A program made the position numbers and the translations under genes. A stretch of 64,000 bases of DNA, taken from assembly GCA_018241505.1 (NCBI GenBank), contig JAFEDS010000016.1, positions 558,001 to 622,000 on the forward strand, given 5' to 3'. The notes beneath the pieces were generated by a model. It saw nothing but the letters and a program-made list of their open reading frames with translations, was not told the DNA's origin and ran no database searches. This stretch comes from Pseudomonadota bacterium. GTDB lineage: Bacteria > Pseudomonadota > Gammaproteobacteria > Steroidobacterales > Steroidobacteraceae. Position 1 is the stretch's first letter. The number at the start of each line of letters is the position of its first letter. Of this stretch, positions 1-9,399 are shown in pieces.

Positions 1-4
1 GGCT

Positions 5-81
5 GGCAGCCTGCCAACAGGTTCAAGATACGCTGGCGGTTGATCATGGGCCTAGAGTACGCCGCTCTTGGGCAGGCTGCC
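5..81. repeat. 11-bp inverted repeat at window edge
   Basis: GGCAGCCTGCC at 5-15 is the exact reverse complement of GGCAGGCTGCC at 71-81, separated by 55 bases. It lies downstream of the AraC-type gene, which is read leftwards. It could form a long-loop hairpin, or it could be chance in GC-rich DNA. Nothing else recognisable lies in bases 1-131. Confidence 0.3.
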
Positions 82-131
82 ATCCAGGCAATCGATGACG
101 TCGGACTTCCTAGATCACGTGCCCGAAACCC

Positions 132-1184
132 TCAGGTGTCCCGCCGTGGGGTGCGCAGCTCTTTGGGCCGCATTCCGAAATGCCGGCGGAAGGCCGTTGC
201 GAACGAGGTCTGGTGGCTGTAGCCAACGGCTTGCGCCACCTGCGCCACGGTCATCCGCTGCTCGCGCAACAACATCAGCGCATGTTGCATCCGGCAGCGA
301 ACTGAAAAATCGAACAGGGTGACGCCATAGACGGCCTTGAAACTGCGCTTCAGGTACGTATCGTTCATGCCCGCCGCCCGTGCCACCTGCCGGATCGTGG
401 GGGCAGGCGCAAACTGCTTCATCAACACGGCACGGGCTTTCTGCAAGCAGCGCAAATCCCGCTCACTGAACTCATGGGTCGGCGTCTCCGTCAGGGAGCC
501 GAATGCGGCGACGGCCATGCACAACAGCTCCTGCGTCAACGCCTGCGTGTAGATGAGACCGAGCGTACCGGTATGCGGATTTTCGACGAGTCGCTTGGCG
601 CAATCGAACATCGGAACGGTGAGTGGCAACTGGCGGTACTTGAATTCACCGGGAACGCCGGACACCAGCGACGTCAGATTCCGGGGCGTTGTCAGACTGG
701 AGTCGATGAAATTATCCGTCAGATACCCGGTCCGCACGGTGATGGCAACACAGCGCTCGCGTGCGCCCGGAGCGGTCCACTCATCGAGGTCAACACCAGG
801 CGGTTGGTTGTAAACCAGCAGGCTGGGCCGATTGAGCCGCAACGGTTCAGTGCGGCTGACGCCCAATGTCAAATCGCCCGACAGCTTGAAATAGAACTGG
901 ATCATGCCGTCGCCCGGAATCAGCTCGGCACGCGGATCGCGATATGCGAAGTTTTCCACAATCACGTAGACGTCATTGCCAATCTGGGTCAACTCCCAGT
1001 AACCCTCGCCCTCCTCTTCGTCCAACATGATGCGCGCGCCGAGCAGATGCTGGTGCGGGTGCCGCCACAGCTTTTGGATGCCGGGCGCCTGCTCGAGATT
1101 GGCGAACGCCTCCGCCAGCGTATGACCCCTCCCCGCCAGCGCCGCGCGGAACAGCCCGCCTTTGGCTTCTTTTTTATCGTTCAT
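132..1184 (-). CDS. AraC-family transcriptional regulator
   Basis: 350 residues. The last ~95 residues form the double helix-turn-helix of the AraC/XylS family: a first HTH around 'TIRQVARAAGMNDTYLKRSF' and a second around 'MTVAQVAQAVGYSHQTSFA', ending in the usual 'FRRHFGMRPKELR'. The N-terminal ~240 residues resemble the sensor domain of AraC proteins and carry no recognisable enzyme motif. The gene is divergent from the flavoprotein gene at 1296 with a 111-bp gap, so it is a plausible regulator of the 1.3-9.4 kb catabolic region. The start has no clear Shine-Dalgarno sequence and could be slightly off. The effector is unknown. Confidence 0.9.
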   Translation of the reverse strand: MNDKKEAKGGLFRAALAGRGHTLAEAFANLEQAPGIQKLWRHPHQHLLGARIMLDEEEGEGYWELTQIGNDVYVIVENFAYRDPRAELIPGDGMIQFYFKLSGDLTLGVSRTEPLRLNRPSLLVYNQPPGVDLDEWTAPGARERCVAITVRTGYLTDNFIDSSLTTPRNLTSLVSGVPGEFKYRQLPLTVPMFDCAKRLVENPHTGTLGLIYTQALTQELLCMAVAAFGSLTETPTHEFSERDLRCLQKARAVLMKQFAPAPTIRQVARAAGMNDTYLKRSFKAVYGVTLFDFSVRCRMQHALMLLREQRMTVAQVAQAVGYSHQTSFATAFRRHFGMRPKELRTPRRDT

Positions 1185-1295
1185 GAGGTTTGACCCAAAT
1201 TCCTAACAAAGACATCCGCGCCGCAAAGAACGCCCCTGCTCGGGGGGCACCGCCCTCCATATGATGTACCAGCAAGCAGCACGGGGAACCAGTGG

Positions 1296-3665
1296 ATGAA
1301 AGAGCAGGCACAGGTCGTTGTTATCGGCGGAGGCGTAGTCGGGTGCAGCGTGTTGTACCACCTCACCAAGCTCGGCTGGCGCGACGTTGTGCTCTGCGAA
1401 CGCAAGGAGCTCACCGCCGGATCGAGCTGGCATGCCGCCGGCGGCTTCCACGCACTCAACAGCGACCCCGGCGTCGCACGCCTGCAGGCCTATACGATCT
1501 CACTATATAAGGAGATTGAGCGGGAGTCAGGCCAAAATATCGGCCTGCATGTGACCGGTGGCCTGAATGTGGCCGCCACCCGTGATCGCTGGGATTTTCT
1601 GCGCTCCGATTGGGCGCGGCACAAGGTGCTCGGATTGCACACCGAGCTGATCGGTCCGGAACAGATTCGCGAGTTGTGCCCGCTGATGGATACCTCGGGT
1701 GTGCTGGGCGCCATCTATGACCCGATGGAAGGCCACCTCGATCCATCGGGCACCACGCATGCCTATGCCATGTGTGCGCGCAAGGCTGGAGCCGAAATCT
1801 ATCGCCACACGCGCGTCCTGGAGGTCCGGCCGACGTCCCAAGGAACCTGGTTGGTCGTGACCGATGGCGGCACGATCGAAGCCGAGCACGTGGTCAACGC
1901 CGGCGGCCTCTGGGCACGCCAGGTCGGCCAGATGGTGGGTCTCGATCTGCCTATTGTCGCCATGGAGCACCACTACCTGTTGACCGAGGATCTCGAGCCT
2001 CTGAAACAACTCGAGGGCGAGATTCCCCTGGTGTTGGATCTCGATGGGGAGATCTACCTGCGCCAGGAGCGCAAGGGCGTATTGCTGGGCGTGTACGAAA
2101 GCGAAGCAACGCCGTGGGCGGTCAACGGCACATCCTGGGATTATGGCGAGAACGAGCTTCTCGCCCCGCAGCTCGATCGTTTGACCGAGGCGCTCGAGAA
2201 AGGCTTCCAGCGCTTCCCCACCCTCGCCGATGCCGGGATCCGGCGGATCGTCAACGGACCGTTTACATTTTCTCCGGATGGCAACCCTTTGGTGGGACCC
2301 GCGCCCGGATTGCGGAACTATTGGCTGGCGTGTGGGGTGATGGCAGGGTTTGCCCAGGGAGGCGGTGTAGGCCTTGCGTTGGCTCAGTGGATCACTCGCG
2401 GCGAGCCGGATGGGGATATTTTTGCCATGGACGCCGCACGCTTCGGTCCCTATACCACCCGAAGCTATACAGTTGCACGCACGCGCGAGTTTTACTCGCG
2501 GCGCTTCCAGATTGCCTATCCGAACGAATACTGGCCTGCGGGACGCCCCGCGAAGACCTCCCCTGTGCATGCCACACTGCGTGCGGCAAATGGTGTGTTC
2601 GGCGTGAGCTACGGACTCGAAGTCCCCCTGTTCTTCGGCGCGCCAGAAATCCCGAGCCTGCGCCGGTCCAACGCGTTTGATTGTGTTCGTACCGAATGTC
2701 AGGCGGTGCAGTCCGGCACCGGGGTGCTCGATATCACCTCGTTTGCCAAGTATTCGTTCAGCGGGCCCGAGGCGCAGGCCGCGTTGCGGCGGTTGCTGGC
2801 CGGGAGGCTCCCCGACGTGGGGCGGGTTCGGGTCACACCCATGCTGGCGCCCACCGGACGCCTGATGGGCGATCTCACCACAATGCGCTTGAGCGAGGAC
2901 TCATTCCTGGTGACCGGTTCCGGCTACCTGCAAGCATGGCACATGCGCTGGTTCGCGCAGCATACGGGCAACACCGTACGTAACATCAGCGACGCCTGGA
3001 GTGGAATCGCAGTTCTTGGGCCTGGAGCGCGGGAGATTGTGGCGCGCGTGGCGCCCGGACTGCGGGATATGCCATTCATGCACGTGTCTCAAACCGATGT
3101 TGGCTTCGCGCCTGCGCTGGTCGCGCGGCTGTCAGTCAGCGGTGAACTGGGGTACGAGATCTATGTACCGGCTGCCTATCAGCAGACACTGCTCGAGCTA
3201 CTGTTGCCCGGCTCCCGACACGTGGGCCTGTATGCTCTGAACGCGATGCGCCTGGAGAAGAGCTTCGGCATCTGGTCGCGGGAGTTTTCCCGGGACTATA
3301 CGCCCGCGATGGCGGGGCTCGGGCGTTTTATCGATTACAGTCGGAGCGACTTCATCGGCAGCGAGGCCGCACTGCGCGATCGCGAGCAACCGCCGTCGCG
3401 GCGCCTGGTCACATTGGCCGTCGATGTTGACGACGCGGAAGCCACGGGTTATGAGCCTATCGAGTTGGAGGGGCGGCTCGTTGGGTATGTGACCTCGGGT
3501 GGCTTCGGCCATCGGGTGGGACAGAGTCTTGCCATGGGTTACCTGGATTCGGCTGTTCCACTCGAGGAACCACGTCTCACCGTTACAGTGCTGGGTAAGC
3601 CATGCGCGGGTCGTATCCTGAGGCAGCCCGCATACGACCCCAGTGGGGATCGTATGCGGACCTGA
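1296..3665 (+). CDS. FAD-dependent dehydrogenase, dimethylglycine/sarcosine dehydrogenase-like
   Basis: 789 residues in the two-domain layout of dimethylglycine/sarcosine dehydrogenases. An N-terminal FAD oxidoreductase (DAO) domain opens with the dinucleotide-binding motif 'VVVIGGGVVGCS' (residues ~7-18) and has 'SSWHAAGG', in which His46 matches the histidine that carries covalent FAD in mammalian dimethylglycine dehydrogenase. From about residue 430 a GcvT-like aminomethyltransferase/folate-binding domain follows ('ALNAMRLEKSFG', 'PAMAGLGRFID'). The expected chemistry is oxidative N-demethylation of a methylated amine, with the C1 unit passed to tetrahydrofolate. The real substrate is not determinable; an amide-derived N-methyl amino acid would suit the neighbouring formamidase gene. 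GGGG sits 8 bases before ATG 1296. Confidence 0.88.
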   Translation: MKEQAQVVVIGGGVVGCSVLYHLTKLGWRDVVLCERKELTAGSSWHAAGGFHALNSDPGVARLQAYTISLYKEIERESGQNIGLHVTGGLNVAATRDRWDFLRSDWARHKVLGLHTELIGPEQIRELCPLMDTSGVLGAIYDPMEGHLDPSGTTHAYAMCARKAGAEIYRHTRVLEVRPTSQGTWLVVTDGGTIEAEHVVNAGGLWARQVGQMVGLDLPIVAMEHHYLLTEDLEPLKQLEGEIPLVLDLDGEIYLRQERKGVLLGVYESEATPWAVNGTSWDYGENELLAPQLDRLTEALEKGFQRFPTLADAGIRRIVNGPFTFSPDGNPLVGPAPGLRNYWLACGVMAGFAQGGGVGLALAQWITRGEPDGDIFAMDAARFGPYTTRSYTVARTREFYSRRFQIAYPNEYWPAGRPAKTSPVHATLRAANGVFGVSYGLEVPLFFGAPEIPSLRRSNAFDCVRTECQAVQSGTGVLDITSFAKYSFSGPEAQAALRRLLAGRLPDVGRVRVTPMLAPTGRLMGDLTTMRLSEDSFLVTGSGYLQAWHMRWFAQHTGNTVRNISDAWSGIAVLGPGAREIVARVAPGLRDMPFMHVSQTDVGFAPALVARLSVSGELGYEIYVPAAYQQTLLELLLPGSRHVGLYALNAMRLEKSFGIWSREFSRDYTPAMAGLGRFIDYSRSDFIGSEAALRDREQPPSRRLVTLAVDVDDAEATGYEPIELEGRLVGYVTSGGFGHRVGQSLAMGYLDSAVPLEEPRLTVTVLGKPCAGRILRQPAYDPSGDRMRT
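3628..3659 (+). terminator. Strong hairpin at the 3' end of the flavoprotein gene
   Basis: Bases 3628-3637 pair with 3650-3659, then a bulged A, then four C-G pairs closing a 3-nt AGT loop, giving about 14 base pairs. It overlaps the last codons of the flavoprotein gene, and the convergent hydrolase stop follows at 3671. There is no U-run, so it is more likely a transcript-end stabiliser or a factor-dependent stop than a classic intrinsic terminator. Confidence 0.4.
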
Positions 3666-3670
3666 ATATC

Positions 3671-4489
3671 TCAGGCGATATTGTGGTGGCGCAGGATCTC
3701 CCAGATCTTGTTGTTGACCACCTCGGGTTTGTGAATCTCACACGACACGTGCCCCAGACCCTGTAACATGTGGAAGCGGGCGTTGGGAGCCAGCTTGGCA
3801 ACACGCTGACCCATCGGGGCCGGGCACTGGCAATCCTCGCTGAAGCCGATCACGTCGATGGGCACTCGACATCCCGGCAACTGATCGACTACGTCGAAAT
3901 CAATGCAGGCCTGCCATTGAGCGGTCAACAGGTCACCGTCCCTGTGACCGTAGTTGACCCCCACCCGGTCGCGGATTTTCTGCCACAGTGCATCGTCTCC
4001 CAACACCTCGGACGGGTATGAAAACGCCGCGTAGTGGGTTACCGCGAAATCGGGCGGCAAACGGCCGCCGGACTTGCGGAACTCGACCTCCGCAATCATC
4101 CAATCGCGCGAGAAACCAGTTGCTTTCGCGGCAGTCCCCATCGGGATGGCCAACCGCACCAACTCGGGGTACTTGATCGCGAACTGCAGGGTGATGAGCG
4201 AGCCCATCGACAGCCCGATCAATACGACGGGCGGTTTGCACCGGGCGCGCACCAGGTCCGCACAATCATCCGCCATATCCTCGATGGTCCACGGCGGCCG
4301 CTTGTGGACTACCGTCTGGCCGGCACCGCGCGGATCCATCGAGGTGTTGCGAAAAGACGGCCCGAAGGTCTCGAACTGGTTGTCCCAGGCCTCCGCGACC
4401 TCATCGCCTCCGGGCAGCCAGACAATGTCCGGGCCGGTGCCGTGTTGCAGGTATCGAAGCTCGAGATCTTTGAGTTTCAGGGTGGGCAT
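3671..4489 (-). CDS. Alpha/beta-fold hydrolase
   Basis: 272 residues, cytoplasmic (no signal peptide). The nucleophile elbow is 'GLSMGS' (Ser94). An acidic residue in 'GFSEDCQCP' and a histidine in 'GLGHVSCE' near the C terminus would complete the Ser-Asp-His triad. An early 'HGTGPDIVWLPG' corresponds to the oxyanion-hole region of this fold. GGAG lies 7 bases before the ATG. It converges on the flavoprotein gene (5-bp gap) and diverges from the formamidase operon, so it probably acts on the same compound or a breakdown product. Family assignment is firm; the substrate (ester, lactone or amide) is unknown. Confidence 0.88.
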   Translation of the reverse strand: MPTLKLKDLELRYLQHGTGPDIVWLPGGDEVAEAWDNQFETFGPSFRNTSMDPRGAGQTVVHKRPPWTIEDMADDCADLVRARCKPPVVLIGLSMGSLITLQFAIKYPELVRLAIPMGTAAKATGFSRDWMIAEVEFRKSGGRLPPDFAVTHYAAFSYPSEVLGDDALWQKIRDRVGVNYGHRDGDLLTAQWQACIDFDVVDQLPGCRVPIDVIGFSEDCQCPAPMGQRVAKLAPNARFHMLQGLGHVSCEIHKPEVVNNKIWEILRHHNIA

Positions 4490-4681
4490 GCAGAACTCCG
4501 TGAAGCCGGCCGTTACTGAGCAACGAGTACCGTGCCGCAGCCCGCTTGCGCAAGCCTCACACGGGTGTGTTCACGGTCGGGGGATACAACTCATCCAAAT
4601 CCCTACATCCTGGAACCGATCGCCTAAAAACCCTTCAGATACCCTGTGATAAACAACTACGTGACTCACGGGGATAATGAC

Positions 4682-5629
4682 ATGAATCACAACTCGAAGG
4701 CCCATACGATCCACCGCGAACATCAGCACCTCTCGTGGGACAATTCCCGCGAGCCGGCGCTGACGGTCGCCCCTGGGGATACCGTCACTTTCCGCGACAT
4801 TGACGCCATGTGCGGGCAACTCACTCCCGAATCGACGGTCGAAACCCTCGCGCACATCGATTTCGGGCGGGTCAATCCCATCGCGGGTCCCGTCTACGTC
4901 GATGGCGCAGAGCCGGGGGACACACTGAAAGTCACCCTGTTGGGATTCGAGCCCTCCGGGTGGGCCTGGACGGGCGTGATTCCCAACTTCGGCTTGCTGG
5001 CTCAGGATTTCCCTGAGCCGGCGCTGCACATCTGGAAATACGACCGCAGTTTCAGCACGCCCGCGGCTTTCGGCAAGTGGGCGCGCGTCCCGCTCAAACC
5101 CTTCTGTGGCACCACCGGTGTTGCACCGAAAGAGGCCGGCAGTCACAGCACCATCCCGCCCTACGCGACGGGCGGCAACATGGATATTCGCGACATCAGC
5201 GAGGGGACCGAGCTTTACCTGCCCGTGCAGGTAAAGGGAGCGTTGTATTCGATCGGTGACCCTCATGCTGCCCAAGGTGACGGCGAAGTGTGCGGCACAG
5301 CAATCGAGTCGCCCATGAGCGTGCAGGCCCGGCTCGAGCTGGTCAAGGGAGGCAACTTGCCTTTCCCCCGTTACTACTGCCCCCGCCCCGTAACCAGGCA
5401 CCTTGATGGTAAAGGCTACGACGTCACCACAGGCATTGGCCCGGACCTGATGGAGGCGTCCAGGAACTCCGTGCGGGGAATGATTGACCTGCTGGGTAAG
5501 ACGCAACACCTGAGTGCACCGGAGGCCTACATGCTCTGCAGTGTGTGCGGTGATTTGCGTATCAGTGAGATTGTGGATCGGCCGAACTGGGTGGTGTCGT
5601 TCTACATGCCGCGAATTGTGTTCGAATGA
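4682..5629 (+). CDS. Acetamidase/formamidase family amidase
   Basis: 315 residues from ATG 4682, chosen because GGGGAT lies 7-12 bases upstream; an in-frame ATG at 4646 lacks such a site. It matches the FmdA/AmdA family along its length: 'GDTVTF', 'VNPIAGPVYVDGAEPGDTL', the central 'GGNMDIRDI' and the signature 'GDPHAAQGDGEVCGTAIE'. Members hydrolyse formamide, acetamide or related small amides to ammonia and the carboxylate in the cytoplasm. It is first in an operon: its TGA overlaps the ATG of the MFS gene by four bases, and that gene overlaps the TBDR gene. This suggests the amide reaches it through those two transporters. Confidence 0.9.
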   Translation: MNHNSKAHTIHREHQHLSWDNSREPALTVAPGDTVTFRDIDAMCGQLTPESTVETLAHIDFGRVNPIAGPVYVDGAEPGDTLKVTLLGFEPSGWAWTGVIPNFGLLAQDFPEPALHIWKYDRSFSTPAAFGKWARVPLKPFCGTTGVAPKEAGSHSTIPPYATGGNMDIRDISEGTELYLPVQVKGALYSIGDPHAAQGDGEVCGTAIESPMSVQARLELVKGGNLPFPRYYCPRPVTRHLDGKGYDVTTGIGPDLMEASRNSVRGMIDLLGKTQHLSAPEAYMLCSVCGDLRISEIVDRPNWVVSFYMPRIVFE

Positions 5630-6801
5630 ACGTGACTGCCGCCGAGGTGAGCGGTATTCAACGGCAGGCGTGGTTTGATGTGGCTGCGGCCGTATACGCG
5701 GGTGTTGCCGCTCTGTTGGTTGTCAACACGCTGCCTGCGCTCGTCAACGTGCTGGCGCACGGACTCGCGTGGAACGATCGCGCGCTCGGGGTGTTCGCGG
5801 CCGCCGACGTTGCGGGGATCACCCTTGGTTCGCTGGTGGGAATCCCGCTGGTTCAACGCCGATCATTGATGTCGACCACTCTCGGCGGAGTCATTGCGCT
5901 GGTTGTTGCCGACATCGGCTGTGGGCTCGGTGGGGGCGAGTTCCAAGTCAATGCGTTTCGCTTTGCCGGAGGGTTGGCTAGTGGGGTCATCCTCGCCGCC
6001 TGTTATGCGCTGTATTCGTATGGCAATGCGCAGCGCAACTTTGCCTCGTTCTGCTTGGGGCAAATGGCGTCCGGGTTGATTGGTGTTACTGCGCTCCCCC
6101 ACCTGGCGGCGCGCTGGGGCTGGGCCAGTTCGTTCGTGTTTCTCGCGGCGGCCACCGCGTTGGCTATTCCTCTGGCCTGGTGGTTGCCTCGACATAGTGC
6201 CCAGCGGAACCCCGTTGCCGTCAATACAGTGGGCGCTGCCAAAACAGCCGCTTCTGTTTGGGTGGCTGTGGCCGGCATTGTGGTCTATGTGATTGGCGCC
6301 GGCGCGGTATGGACGTTCATGGGGCGCATGGGGCTCGCCTCGGGCCTGTCGGAGCAGGATGTCAACTTCGCCATTTCGGGTTGCGAAGTGGCCGGCATCC
6401 TGGGGGCTGCCGCCACTTTGTTTCCGAGTCGGCACCTTGGGACTTTCATACCGCTCACCGTGTGCGCATTGCTGTCCGCGGCATCTGTGTGGGCCATGCG
6501 ATCTTCGAACCCGACGATCTTCTTCTGGGCGCTCGCGGTATTCACATTCACCTGGCTGGCATTTGCCACCCTCCAGTTTGCAGTGATTGCCGCCGCCGAT
6601 AGTCGAGGCATCGCAACCATCAGCATGTCCACGGCCTGGTATCTGGGATTCACGGTGGGTCCGTATCTCGGCGGCTCGCTGGTTGAACACTACGGATTTG
6701 TGCCGGTGCAGATTTTTGGTGCGGGCGGCGTGCTGCTCGCACTGCTTACGCTCTTTCCGCTCCGTTCGCGCGCTACAACAACACTTGGGGTAAAACAGTG
6801 A
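5626..6801 (+). CDS. MFS transporter
   Basis: 391 residues, about 12 hydrophobic segments, typical of the major facilitator superfamily. A loop with basic residues ('PLVQRRSLM') follows the second segment, where MFS proteins carry their cytoplasmic loop 2-3 motif. It starts in a four-base ATGA overlap with the formamidase stop and ends in a GTGA overlap with the TBDR start, so translation of the three is very likely coupled. The inferred job is inner-membrane import of whatever the downstream TBDR brings into the periplasm. The substrate is unknown and export cannot be ruled out. Confidence 0.85.
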   Translation: MNVTAAEVSGIQRQAWFDVAAAVYAGVAALLVVNTLPALVNVLAHGLAWNDRALGVFAAADVAGITLGSLVGIPLVQRRSLMSTTLGGVIALVVADIGCGLGGGEFQVNAFRFAGGLASGVILAACYALYSYGNAQRNFASFCLGQMASGLIGVTALPHLAARWGWASSFVFLAAATALAIPLAWWLPRHSAQRNPVAVNTVGAAKTAASVWVAVAGIVVYVIGAGAVWTFMGRMGLASGLSEQDVNFAISGCEVAGILGAAATLFPSRHLGTFIPLTVCALLSAASVWAMRSSNPTIFFWALAVFTFTWLAFATLQFAVIAAADSRGIATISMSTAWYLGFTVGPYLGGSLVEHYGFVPVQIFGAGGVLLALLTLFPLRSRATTTLGVKQ

Positions 6802-9371
6802 CAAATAAGACGACTGCCACCGTACAGGCGATTTTGCGACGGAGCGCGCCGTTGTGGATGCTCAGTGCTGTGGCAGCGGAAGCCCAGGTCTCACCGTCAC
6901 CGGAGGAATCGGCTCCAGCGCCGCAGGAGATCGTGGTTACTGCGCAGCGTCGAACTCAGTCAGTGCAGGACGTTCCGTACAATATCAGCGCTGTGGGCCA
7001 AGGCGCCATTCAAGAGGCGGGCGCTACTTCCATCAACGACCTGACTCGGCTGGTTCCAGGCCTGACGACAGTGGATGAAGGCGCCGGCGCCCGCGGGCAA
7101 ACCAATAACCTGACACTGCGAGGTTTGCGCACAAACAGCCCCGGGGGTGGGCAGGCGACCACGGAGACGCCGGGCCAGACAGTCAACTCGGTGTCAACCT
7201 ACTGGGGCGAGACACCCATTTTCTTTCCCATGCCCTTGTACGACATCGATCACGTCGAAGTCCTTCGCGGGCCCCAGGGTACCCTGTACGGTTCCGGCGC
7301 CGAGGCCGGGACGATCCGCTTCATCCCCGTCCGGCCGCAATTCGATCGCGTCTCAGGTGAAGCACAGGTTGAAGGCAGCGCTATTGAGAAGGCATCCCAG
7401 TTCAATAACTGGAATCGCGAGGCCCGCGCGATCCTCAACGTGCCGCTATCTGACACACTGGCCGTGCGCATGGTCGCGGGCGTCGAGCACGACGGCGGCT
7501 TCATCACCAACAACAATCTGGTCGTCCGCGAGGGAAACGGTCAGTTCGCTGTGCCGATCCCCAGCATCCCAGGCGACCTGACCAGCGGCCCCGTGATCGG
7601 GCCGTCCCGATCGAATACCAACACGGCGTCGCAGTGGTTCGCACGCGCGGCCCTGCGTTGGGCACCGAATGACAAGATTGACATCCAGGCTGAATACCTG
7701 CACCAGTACATCTACGCGGCCAATACTCAGTATTCGAGCCCCGGCTATGCGGGTGGGCGGTTGGACCTGACCGCGCCCAACGCGGCGGCGCCTCCGGGCG
7801 CCGATAATCCGGCCCAGTGGCCCAATGCGGCGTTCAACATGAACCCGGGCGATCGCTATACCTCTGCCGCGTTCATTGAATCGCCTTACAAGGATAATAC
7901 CAATCTGTTTGACCTGGTTGCGACGGCTGACGTCGGGTTTGCCACGGTCACCTCCGCCACATCGTATTACTCGGATAACAGTGTGGGCGTGAGTGATTGG
8001 ACGGGGCTGATCGACAACCCGGCCACCGTCAACTACAACTTGTTCTTCCCATACAACGGCTATCCTCGGATCGTCACACCGGCGTACGTACCCGCCGAGA
8101 ATCGCGCGTTCGTGCAGGAATTGCGCCTGGTATCCAAAGCGGGAAGCTTCTTCGACTACGTGGTTGGCGGCTACTACAACCGGCAACCCGCCAAAGCCGG
8201 CTGGTTGCAATTGATGCCCGGTATTGCGGCCTACAATGCTGCCATTGGCATGCCCAACCCGTCCGCTGACGGCGATATCATCTGGGACTACAATCGCAAT
8301 ACCCTCTTCCAGGACCGCGCCTTGTTTGGGGAACTGACCGCGCACCTGACGTCGGCGTGGCAAATCACCGGCGGGGTTCGCTATTTCAGCCAGTCTTTCA
8401 AGACCGATACGTTGTCGCGGTTGCCGTTCTGCGGAGCTGTTTGCGCCAGTGATCAGGAAGATCCGCAAGGGGTGACGAGTACTCACGGCACGCAGAGTAT
8501 TCATCGGCACGTGTGGAAGTGGAACACCTCGTATGATCTGAACAGGGACACCAAGGTATATCTGACGTATTCGGAAGGTTTCCGGCGCGGTGGTGCCAAC
8601 GCAGTGCCGATTGCCGGTACTTATGCATCCCTGCCGGCGTATCTGACCTTTGAGCCCGACCTGGCCAAGAACTATGAGCTCGGCATCAAGGGTGCCCTCT
8701 TCGACCGCGCCCTCAGTTACACGGTCGATGTCTATCGGGTCAATCTGAACAACTTTCAGTTTGATGGAGTCAATTTGAGCGGGCTTCCGCTCACCTACAA
8801 TGGCAGCACGGCGCGATCGCAGGGCGCGGAAGTTGATTTGCAAGCTCAGTTGGGACGCCGCACGCGGGTATCGTTGGGATACGCCTACACCGACGCGACC
8901 GTGCAGAAGACCTTTCAGTTGAACGACTATCCTTCGTACGCGACGATCCCGTCACTGGGAGGGGACGGCCAAACAGCCCCGTTGTTTGGGGGGCCTATCG
9001 CGGCAGGTACCCGGCTGCCTGGCGTGCCCAAGAGCTCGTTCACGGCCTCAGTAGAGCATACAGTGCCGGTTCCGGTGCTCGGAAACTCGTCTCTCACACT
9101 GCACGCGGATGGGGCGTACCGCACGGCTGAGTCGGCCAACATTGTGCCGACGAGCGTGTACAACTGGGAGATTCCATCGAGCTTTGTCGGGAATGCGCGC
9201 GCGACGCTCGATACGGGTGGTTCTTTTGCTTACAGTGTGTTTGTCGAGAACTTTACCGATGCCATCGGGTATTCCGGTGGCACTAACGTGCAGGCCTATC
9301 CGTACTATGGGAGGTTCCGGTTTGTGACGCGTCCCAGGACCTGGGGGGCGAGCGTGACATTCAAGTTCTGA
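6798..9371 (+). CDS. TonB-dependent receptor
   Basis: 857 residues starting at GTG 6798, which overlaps the MFS stop; GGGG lies 8 bases upstream. A short hydrophobic leader ends near 'AVAAEAQ'. A TonB-box-like 'QEIVVTAQRR' precedes the plug domain, which contains 'YDIDHVEVLRGPQGTLYGSGAEAGTIRF'-type plug-end sequence. The remaining ~650 residues form the beta-barrel and end in '...TFKF' with the terminal aromatic typical of outer-membrane barrels. There is no N-terminal STN domain, so it transports but does not signal to a FecR. It belongs to the 'QRRTQSVQDVP' group common in TBDR-rich proteobacteria. Its ligand is presumably the amide or N-methyl compound handled by the operon. Confidence 0.93.
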   Translation: MTNKTTATVQAILRRSAPLWMLSAVAAEAQVSPSPEESAPAPQEIVVTAQRRTQSVQDVPYNISAVGQGAIQEAGATSINDLTRLVPGLTTVDEGAGARGQTNNLTLRGLRTNSPGGGQATTETPGQTVNSVSTYWGETPIFFPMPLYDIDHVEVLRGPQGTLYGSGAEAGTIRFIPVRPQFDRVSGEAQVEGSAIEKASQFNNWNREARAILNVPLSDTLAVRMVAGVEHDGGFITNNNLVVREGNGQFAVPIPSIPGDLTSGPVIGPSRSNTNTASQWFARAALRWAPNDKIDIQAEYLHQYIYAANTQYSSPGYAGGRLDLTAPNAAAPPGADNPAQWPNAAFNMNPGDRYTSAAFIESPYKDNTNLFDLVATADVGFATVTSATSYYSDNSVGVSDWTGLIDNPATVNYNLFFPYNGYPRIVTPAYVPAENRAFVQELRLVSKAGSFFDYVVGGYYNRQPAKAGWLQLMPGIAAYNAAIGMPNPSADGDIIWDYNRNTLFQDRALFGELTAHLTSAWQITGGVRYFSQSFKTDTLSRLPFCGAVCASDQEDPQGVTSTHGTQSIHRHVWKWNTSYDLNRDTKVYLTYSEGFRRGGANAVPIAGTYASLPAYLTFEPDLAKNYELGIKGALFDRALSYTVDVYRVNLNNFQFDGVNLSGLPLTYNGSTARSQGAEVDLQAQLGRRTRVSLGYAYTDATVQKTFQLNDYPSYATIPSLGGDGQTAPLFGGPIAAGTRLPGVPKSSFTASVEHTVPVPVLGNSSLTLHADGAYRTAESANIVPTSVYNWEIPSSFVGNARATLDTGGSFAYSVFVENFTDAIGYSGGTNVQAYPYYGRFRFVTRPRTWGASVTFKF

Positions 9372-9399
9372 GCTTACCCGAATTTGCCGCCGGATCAGC

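Noticed and set aside
1527-2570. Long open frame antisense to the flavoprotein gene
   Set aside because: It is fully inside a well-supported gene on the other strand, has no ribosome site and resembles no protein; GC-rich DNA yields such frames by chance.
4571-5509. Open frame of about 310 codons opposite the formamidase gene
   Set aside because: Mirror of a conserved gene with no motif or start signal.
7446-8843. 465-codon frame opposite the receptor at 6798
   Set aside because: The receptor on the plus strand has all family motifs; the opposite frame has none.
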